Shown piece by piece: positions 1 through 5,099 of a stretch of 5,099 bases of DNA. A model generated the notes under the pieces. That model searched no databases. It was not told the origin of the DNA and was given only the letters and a program-made list of their open reading frames with translations. Source of the stretch: an uncultured Porphyromonadaceae bacterium (GTDB taxonomy: Bacteria > Bacteroidota > Bacteroidia > Bacteroidales > Muribaculaceae); the NCBI GenBank assembly GCA_902494595.1, contig CABUTY010000127.1, positions 1 to 5,099 on the forward strand, written 5' to 3'. A program made the position numbers and the translations under genes. The stretch's first letter is position 1; the number at the start of each line of letters is the position of its first letter.

Positions 1-593
1 CGGTCGAGCTTCATGCCATGAAATATCTCTTTCATCTCACCGTCTACCCGGACATTCAGATAGCCTTTCTTTCGCATCTGCTCGAAAAGTTCCTTATAAT
101 GGCCTTTGCGGTTTTTAACCAGCGGAGCCATCACGTAAACCTTTCTGCCATCGTAGTCTGTGCGTATCATCTCGATGATGCGGTCTTTGGTATACTTCAC
201 CATCGGTTTTCCCGTAATGTAGCTGCGTGCCTCGCCCAGACGGGCAAAAAGAAGACGGAAGAAGTCATAGACCTCCGTAGTGGTGCCTACGGTTGACCGC
301 GGATTCTTGTTTACGGTTTTCTGCTCGATACTGATTACCGGACTCAGACCGGTGATTTTGTCCACGTCAGGTCGTTCCATACTGCCGAGCATATTGCGTG
401 CATATGAGGAGAAAGTCTCTATGTATCTTCTCTGACCTTCGGCAAAGATTGTGTCAAAAGCAAGTGACGACTTTCCGCTGCCGCTCAGTCCGGTGATTAC
501 GGTTAGCCTGTTATGCGGTATCGTAACATCTATATTCTTGAGATTATGGACTCTCGCTCCATAAACTTCTATATTGTCGGAAGCTTTTATCAT
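1..593 (-). CDS. uvrA: UvrA, excinuclease ABC subunit A (N-terminal 197 codons, cut by window edge)
   Basis: UvrA is the ATP-dependent damage-recognition subunit of UvrABC nucleotide excision repair in the cytoplasm; as a dimer it loads UvrB onto lesions. The visible part begins [20 protein letters not shown], the family's usual opening, followed by the Walker A loop GLSGSGKSS at residues 35-43 and the hallmark stretches [17 protein letters not shown] (about 51-67), [11 protein letters not shown] and [12 protein letters not shown] typical UvrA is about 940 aa, so roughly the first fifth is present: the start of ATPase domain I and the beginning of the UvrB-binding region. The ATG at 593-591 is chosen because the conserved N-terminus fits it and an in-frame TAG lies four codons upstream. 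No Shine-Dalgarno sequence is visible. It lies 124 bp downstream of the NlpC/P60 gene on the same strand, but a hairpin and its own promoter candidate lie between them. Bacteroidales often carry more than one uvrA paralogue; which copy this is cannot be told here. Confidence 0.97.
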   Translation of the reverse strand, partial: MIKASDNIEVYGARVHNLKNIDVTIPHNRLTVITGLSGSGKSSLAFDTIFAEGQRRYIETFSSYARNMLGSMERPDVDKITGLSPVISIEQKTVNKNPRSTVGTTTEVYDFFRLLFARLGEARSYITGKPMVKYTKDRIIEMIRTDYDGRKVYVMAPLVKNRKGHYKELFEQMRKKGYLNVRVDGEMKEIFHGMKLD

Positions 594-619
594 TATATTC
601 TGCTATAATACTTAAATAT

Positions 620-636
620 AACAATTAATGTGCCAA
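620..636 (-). promoter_or_regulatory. Sigma-54-like -24/-12 element upstream of uvrA
   Basis: On the minus strand this reads TTGGCACA-TTAA-TTGTT. It matches the sigma-54 (RpoN) pattern TGGCAC-N5-TTGC in the -24 half and in spacing, but has T instead of C at the -12 position. Transcription would begin near position 609, giving a leader of about 16 nt before the uvrA ATG. An almost identical element precedes groES. I see no good TTTG / TAnnTTTG promoter for uvrA in this gap. The match is seen directly; sigma-54 use is inference, and the element could instead be a repressor or activator site. Confidence 0.45.
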
Positions 637-658
637 AATATCAGAGCTGAATGGTATT

Positions 659-703
659 AACAGCGGCAGCGCACATCCTTGTGTGGAGTGCGCTGCCGCT
701 GTT
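659..703 (-). terminator. Perfect 16-bp hairpin downstream of the NlpC/P60 gene
   Basis: The arms 659-674 and 688-703 are exact reverse complements (AACAGCGGCAGCGCAC on the plus strand), very GC-rich, with a 13-nt loop. The hairpin starts 15 bp beyond the stop codon of the minus-strand peptidase gene and sits upstream of the uvrA promoter candidate, so it most likely ends the peptidase transcript. On the minus strand the hairpin is followed by AATACCATT, with no run of T, so it is not a textbook intrinsic terminator; it may work with Rho or protect the 3' end. Confidence 0.7.
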
Positions 704-717
704 CAGAATCCGAGGAT

Positions 718-1341
718 TTACTGAATTATTCTTTTGGCGCCTACATATCTGTTGGCGTAATAACCTTTGCAGTCGCTAATCTTGACGCCTTTGAGACTTG
801 CATGAATGAAAGTGAATTCTCCGGTAGTATTGTCGGCAGTCACCACTATACCCACATGTCCCACATTTCTGCCGCTGCTGCGGCTTGTGAAGAATACCAG
901 GTCGCCTTCACGGAGATTCTTGCGGTCAACCTTCACACCCTCCGTATACTGCATTCTGGAGGCGGGGCTGATATTGTATCCGAACTGGCGGTAAACGTAG
1001 CTTGAGAAGCCGGAACAGTCGAAAGCGCGGGGACCTTTCATGCCATGCACATAAGGCTTGCCTATATGTTTCTTGGCCTCTTTGATAAGGTCGGCGAGCA
1101 TCTCCCTGTTGGGATTGCTTTCCTCTTCTCTTTTGGCTATGTCTTCCTGAATCTTATTGCCGATCACCGACATGTCCATCTTGATATTGGCATTTGCAAG
1201 ACGCTCGTGAGCTTTGCGGTGTGCTGCCATCGAACTGCGGTGAGTGCTCTGTACATTCTCTGTATTGACTGCATTCTGGGCTGTGCCCGTCATGGCGAAT
1301 GCCAGCATCAGAATGCCGCCTGCTATTGATCTTAACATCAT
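718..1341 (-). CDS. Secreted NlpC/P60-family cysteine peptidase (probable peptidoglycan endopeptidase)
   Basis: The 207-aa product belongs to the NlpC/P60 family, whose members cleave stem or cross-link peptides of peptidoglycan outside the cytoplasm. Residues 1-21 form a signal peptide (hydrophobic core GGILMLAFAM, likely cut after TGTA); there is no lipobox cysteine. Residues about 33-90 are charged and probably helical, without a recognisable SH3b domain, so the protein is a single catalytic domain on a helical linker. The catalytic domain spans about 83-207. The expected triad is visible: Cys109 in FDCSGF, His162 in GHVGIV and His180 in FIHAS, with GDLVFF (146-151) as a further family motif. 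Either of two tandem ATG codons could be the start; the first (1341-1339) is used. There is no Shine-Dalgarno sequence. A Bacteroidota-type promoter lies about 67 bp upstream and a strong hairpin follows the stop, so the gene looks monocistronic. The exact bond cleaved is unknown; Spr/MepS-like DD-endopeptidase is one option. Confidence 0.93.
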   Translation of the reverse strand: MMLRSIAGGILMLAFAMTGTAQNAVNTENVQSTHRSSMAAHRKAHERLANANIKMDMSVIGNKIQEDIAKREEESNPNREMLADLIKEAKKHIGKPYVHGMKGPRAFDCSGFSSYVYRQFGYNISPASRMQYTEGVKVDRKNLREGDLVFFTSRSSGRNVGHVGIVVTADNTTGEFTFIHASLKGVKISDCKGYYANRYVGAKRIIQ

Positions 1342-1407
1342 TCTCGTCAGGTAATTTTTCTGCTACTTCAAGGGGCTGCTACATCCCTATCGGTGTTGTT
1401 TGCGCTG

Positions 1408-1439
1408 CAAAATTAACACAACATACTTTAATCTCCAAA
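1408..1439 (-). promoter_or_regulatory. Bacteroidota-type promoter (-33 TTTG, -7 TAATTTTG) for the NlpC/P60 gene
   Basis: On the minus strand TTTG (plus positions 1436-1439) is followed after 20 bp by TAATTTTG (1408-1415), an exact match to the Bacteroidota primary-sigma -7 consensus TAnnTTTG with typical spacing. Transcription should begin near position 1401, leaving a leader of about 60 nt before the ATG. The consensus is established for Bacteroides; its use here is inferred from sequence and position. Confidence 0.65.
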
Positions 1440-1479
1440 TGCAATCCCCCTAATTATCAGCATTTTAATTATTATTAGC

Positions 1480-1506
1480 TTTTGGCACACTTTATCCATA
1501 GTGTGC
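1480..1506 (+). promoter_or_regulatory. Palindromic element upstream of the amylase gene, sharing TTTTGGCACA with the uvrA and groES upstream sites
   Basis: TTTTGGCACA at 1480-1489 is identical to the 5' half of the elements before uvrA and groES, but the following bases do not give a TTGT or TTGC half at the right distance. Instead a 7-bp inverted repeat is present: GCACACT (1485-1491) and AGTGTGC (1500-1506) around an 8-bp spacer, the form of a dimeric regulator site. It lies about 100 bp upstream of the amylase ATG and 65 bp upstream of the divergent peptidase promoter, so it could act on either. The symmetry is seen directly; an operator role is inference. Confidence 0.35.
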
Positions 1507-1604
1507 AATTTTCTGCTTTAAACATCACGCTCTAAAACATTCCCATGTTTGTCCCGTTCTATATGAGTAAGGACTAACAAAACCCAAAACACCATCAACG
1601 ACAG

Positions 1605-3035
1605 ATGAAAAAGATATTGATTTTGGCGGCTGGAACAGCCATGATGATTCCCGGTTATGCCAAAGACCGTATCACGGTCAACCCCTCCGCGACCAACGAG
1701 GAAACGATTATGCACGTGTGGTCATGGAGTTTTCCCGAGATTGCAAGAAGTATGAAAGACATCAAGGATGCCGGATTCACCATGCTGCAGACATCACCCG
1801 TACAACCTTGCTACTACCCCGAAGGAGCCGGAAAGAAGATTTTCGACCCGGACGTTACAGAAGGCAACTGGTACTATTACTATCAGCCCACCGATTGGAA
1901 AATAGGCAATAAGATACTTGGCAGCAAGGAAGAGATGCAGGTCATGATGGATTCCGCGGCGCGATACGGCATCAAGGTTATTGTGGACGTGCTTCCGAAC
2001 CATACCGCCTTCGATATCGATGCGGTAAGCGACGAGTTCTACAAGGCTGTCGGTGGCCGCGACAAGATGTACCATACAAATGGTCTCAAACCTATCCAGG
2101 ATTACAACGACCGATACCAATGCACCCTCGAAGGCACTGGCGGTCTGCCGGATGTTAACACCGAAAATCCCGATTTCCAGAAATATTATATGCAGTTTGT
2201 CAACGAACTGCTGAAGATGGGCGTGAGAGGATTCCGTTATGATACCGCTAAACATATCGGCGTTCATTCAGATCCAGTCGACAAGGAAGCAGGTGTGGTT
2301 GTCAACGATTTCTGGGATGTGGCTACAGGCCGCAAGGCTGTAAAGGGTGTGCGCCTTGCTGTGCCGTACGACTCTCTGTTTGTATATGGAGAAGTGCTGC
2401 AGGACCGCAACGTGCCCGAGAAAGAATATGCCGACTACTTCGGCCAGACTGCCTCGAGCTATGGACATGTTCTTAGAGAAATGCTTGAAAAAGGCACTGC
2501 CAATGGTCTGGATATCAAGAGCTTCCATCACGAGGCGGCTCCGGAGTTCCTTACCACATGGGTAGAGAGCCACGACACATATGCCAATGCTCACGAATCG
2601 GCTCATCTTACCGACGAACAGATTCGCGAAGGATGGGTGTTCCTGACTGCACGTCAGAACGGCACTCCCCTCTTCTTCTCTCGCCCAGCCGGCTCCACGC
2701 GCTCTAACTATTATGGCAACAATGTGCTTGGAGCACGTGGCAACGACAGCTTCATGAATCCTGAAGTTGCCGCCGTCAACAAATTCCGTCAGGCCATGAA
2801 AGGTCAGAAAGAGGATGTCAGGATATCCGACAACGGCCAGGTGCTCCTCGTTAACCGAGGCAATATGGGGGCTGCCGTGGTCAATATAGGCAAGTTTGCC
2901 AATAATGTCAATCTTCCCACAGGCCTTCCTGACGGCAAATACAAAGATAAGGTTTACGGCAAGGAGTTCAAGGTTAAGAAGGGACGTCTCATCGGCATTC
3001 TCGCTCCCGAAAGGTCTTATATTCTCTCGAAATAA
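1605..3035 (+). CDS. Secreted GH13 alpha-amylase, Bacillus AmyE-like (probable subfamily GH13_28)
   Basis: This 476-aa enzyme should hydrolyse internal alpha-1,4 bonds of starch or glycogen-type glucans. Residues 1-19 look like a signal peptide ([10 protein letters not shown]...PGYA) without a lipobox cysteine, so the product is probably periplasmic or released rather than an outer-membrane lipoprotein of the SusG type. The GH13 regions are in order: I, DVLPNH (128-133); V, LPDVN (181-185); [11 protein letters not shown] (209-217); III, YGEVLQD (261-267); IV, WVESHDT (319-325). The catalytic residues are nucleophile Asp213, acid/base Glu263 and Asp324. A (beta/alpha)8 barrel of about 30-390 is followed by a short beta-rich domain C (about 400-476). 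Stretches such as [33 protein letters not shown] and TPLFFSRP recall Bacillus subtilis AmyE; unlike AmyE there is no C-terminal starch-binding module. The start is the ATG directly before the signal peptide; no Shine-Dalgarno is present. No susC, susD or other glycan genes flank it. A terminator hairpin follows. Confidence 0.94.
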   Translation: MKKILILAAGTAMMIPGYAKDRITVNPSATNEETIMHVWSWSFPEIARSMKDIKDAGFTMLQTSPVQPCYYPEGAGKKIFDPDVTEGNWYYYYQPTDWKIGNKILGSKEEMQVMMDSAARYGIKVIVDVLPNHTAFDIDAVSDEFYKAVGGRDKMYHTNGLKPIQDYNDRYQCTLEGTGGLPDVNTENPDFQKYYMQFVNELLKMGVRGFRYDTAKHIGVHSDPVDKEAGVVVNDFWDVATGRKAVKGVRLAVPYDSLFVYGEVLQDRNVPEKEYADYFGQTASSYGHVLREMLEKGTANGLDIKSFHHEAAPEFLTTWVESHDTYANAHESAHLTDEQIREGWVFLTARQNGTPLFFSRPAGSTRSNYYGNNVLGARGNDSFMNPEVAAVNKFRQAMKGQKEDVRISDNGQVLLVNRGNMGAAVVNIGKFANNVNLPTGLPDGKYKDKVYGKEFKVKKGRLIGILAPERSYILSK

Positions 3036-3058
3036 TCTCTTGGCAGTTTTATGACATA

Positions 3059-3104
3059 CGGGCCTTCCCATCTCAAAACGAGGTGGAAAGGCCCGAACTC
3101 TTTT
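3059..3104 (+). terminator. Terminator hairpin after the amylase gene
   Basis: The arms 3059-3074 and 3080-3095 pair over 16 positions with one mismatch (C3067/A3087) and one G-U pair, closing a 5-nt AAAAC loop. The outer six pairs are CGGGCC with GGCCCG. The stem is followed by AACTC and then TTTT at 3101-3104. It starts 24 bp after the amylase stop codon. It should insulate groESL from amylase transcription; its T-run overlaps the first bases of the groES promoter candidate. Confidence 0.8.
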
Positions 3105-3119
3105 GGCACATTATTTGTA
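3103..3119 (+). promoter_or_regulatory. Sigma-54-like -24/-12 element upstream of groES-groEL
   Basis: The sequence is TTGGCACA-TTAT-TTGTA. It fits the sigma-54 consensus TGGCAC-N5-TTGC in the -24 half and in spacing, with T replacing C at -12. Transcription would start near 3130, giving a groES leader of about 73 nt. With the two preceding T bases, 17 of 18 positions are the same as in the element before uvrA. No CIRCE repeat (TTAGCACTC-N9-GAGTGCTAA) and no clear TAnnTTTG box are visible between the terminator and groES, so this is the best promoter candidate. Its reading as sigma-54 is inference. Confidence 0.5.
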
Positions 3120-3202
3120 ATTATATTGATACGGAAGTTCATCGCAGGGCCTCCGGACATGACTGTAGAAGAATAAGTACAAACAAAAATAAATCTGAAA
3201 CT

Positions 3203-3475
3203 ATGAACATCAAACCACTTGCAGACAGGGTTCTGATAGAGCCCACGGCCGCTGAAGAGACCACTCTGGGAGGTATCATCATCCCCGACTCAGCCAAGGA
3301 AAAACCGCTGAAAGGTACGGTTCTTGCAGTAGGCAACGGTACAAAAGATGACCCGATGGTGCTTAAAGAGGGTGACAAGGTGCTCTACGGAAAATATGCA
3401 GGCACCGAGATAGAATACGAAGGCACTAAATATCTTATGATGCGTCAGAGCGATGTGCTCGCCATAATCGACTGA
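3203..3475 (+). CDS. groES: GroES, 10-kDa co-chaperonin
   Basis: GroES forms the heptameric lid that closes the GroEL folding chamber in the cytoplasm. The 90-aa product begins [14 protein letters not shown], the family's conserved N-terminus, carries the mobile loop (about 16-34) with the GroEL-contacting hydrophobic GGIII at 23-27, then [24 protein letters not shown] and the C-terminal SDVLAIID. Length is normal (E. coli has 97 aa). The reading frame is open further upstream to a GTG at 3083, but that would add 40 non-conserved residues and lies inside the terminator hairpin of the amylase gene, so the ATG at 3203 is the start. No Shine-Dalgarno sequence is visible; the leader is A-rich, as is common in Bacteroidota. 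It is followed by groEL after 52 bp and almost certainly cotranscribed with it. Confidence 0.98.
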   Translation: MNIKPLADRVLIEPTAAEETTLGGIIIPDSAKEKPLKGTVLAVGNGTKDDPMVLKEGDKVLYGKYAGTEIEYEGTKYLMMRQSDVLAIID

Positions 3476-3486
3476 CGGTCAAATCG

Positions 3487-3511
3487 AATCTCTCCCCACA
3501 CAATCTCTCCC
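3487..3511 (+). repeat. Ten-bp direct repeat AATCTCTCCC in the groES-groEL spacer
   Basis: AATCTCTCCC occurs at 3487-3496 and again at 3502-3511, a period of 15 bp, in the 52-bp spacer and just ahead of the A-rich leader of groEL. It may be a small tandem duplication or affect RNA structure; nothing in the sequence gives it a defined role. Confidence 0.5.
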
Positions 3512-3515
3512 ATAA

Positions 3516-5099
<1,584 letters not shown>

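Noticed and set aside
679..1329. Plus-strand open frames opposite the NlpC/P60 gene
   Set aside because: They mirror the peptidase gene, which has an intact signal peptide and catalytic triad; their translations show no domain.
1506..1513. CAATTTTC as a -7 box paired with TTTG at 1481-1484
   Set aside because: The spacing of 21 bp is acceptable but the box has two mismatches, including the conserved final G.
1544..1551. CATGTTTG as a -7 box for the amylase gene
   Set aside because: It matches TAnnTTTG at all but one fixed position, but there is no TTTG at the -33 distance, so the amylase promoter stays unassigned.
1342..1604. Possible small RNA or riboswitch in the divergent intergenic region
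   Set aside because: Apart from the peptidase promoter and the short palindrome, the AT-rich sequence shows no long stem, conserved core or terminator.
2268..3071. 267-codon open frame on the minus strand
   Set aside because: It lies antisense to the amylase gene, whose catalytic motifs are intact; the translation resembles no family I recognise and has no signal for a start.
3083..3202. N-terminal extension of GroES from a GTG at 3083
   Set aside because: The added 40 residues are not GroES-like, the GTG lies within the terminator hairpin, and the ATG at 3203 gives the conserved N-terminus.

Overview
The window looks like ordinary chromosomal DNA from a Bacteroidota bacterium, most likely order Bacteroidales (gut type). 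The evidence is a good TTTG / TAnnTTTG promoter (the Bacteroidota primary-sigma consensus) upstream of the second gene, starts without Shine-Dalgarno sequences, moderate GC content, and UvrA, GroES and GroEL sequences of Bacteroidales character. Assignment to a family such as Muribaculaceae would be a guess.

Layout, left to right. (1) The first 197 codons of uvrA on the minus strand, running off the left edge. (2) A short spacer with a uvrA promoter candidate and a perfect 16-bp hairpin that closes the next gene. (3) A minus-strand gene for a secreted NlpC/P60 cysteine peptidase of 207 aa. (4) A 263-bp divergent intergenic region with the peptidase promoter and a palindromic element. (5) A plus-strand gene for a secreted GH13 alpha-amylase of 476 aa, closely resembling Bacillus AmyE, followed by a strong terminator hairpin. 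(6) The plus-strand groES-groEL operon, with groEL cut by the right edge after 524 codons, about 20 codons short of a normal end.

The genes do not form one pathway: they cover DNA repair, cell-wall turnover, starch hydrolysis and protein folding. Hairpins separate uvrA from the peptidase gene and the amylase gene from groES; only groES-groEL looks like an operon. The most interesting signal is regulatory. A sigma-54-like element (TTGGCACA-N4-TTGT) precedes both uvrA and groES with 17 of 18 bases identical, and its 5' half occurs a third time upstream of the amylase gene. I see no CRISPR array, tRNA, rRNA, insertion sequence or defence system, and no evidence of an undescribed multi-gene system.
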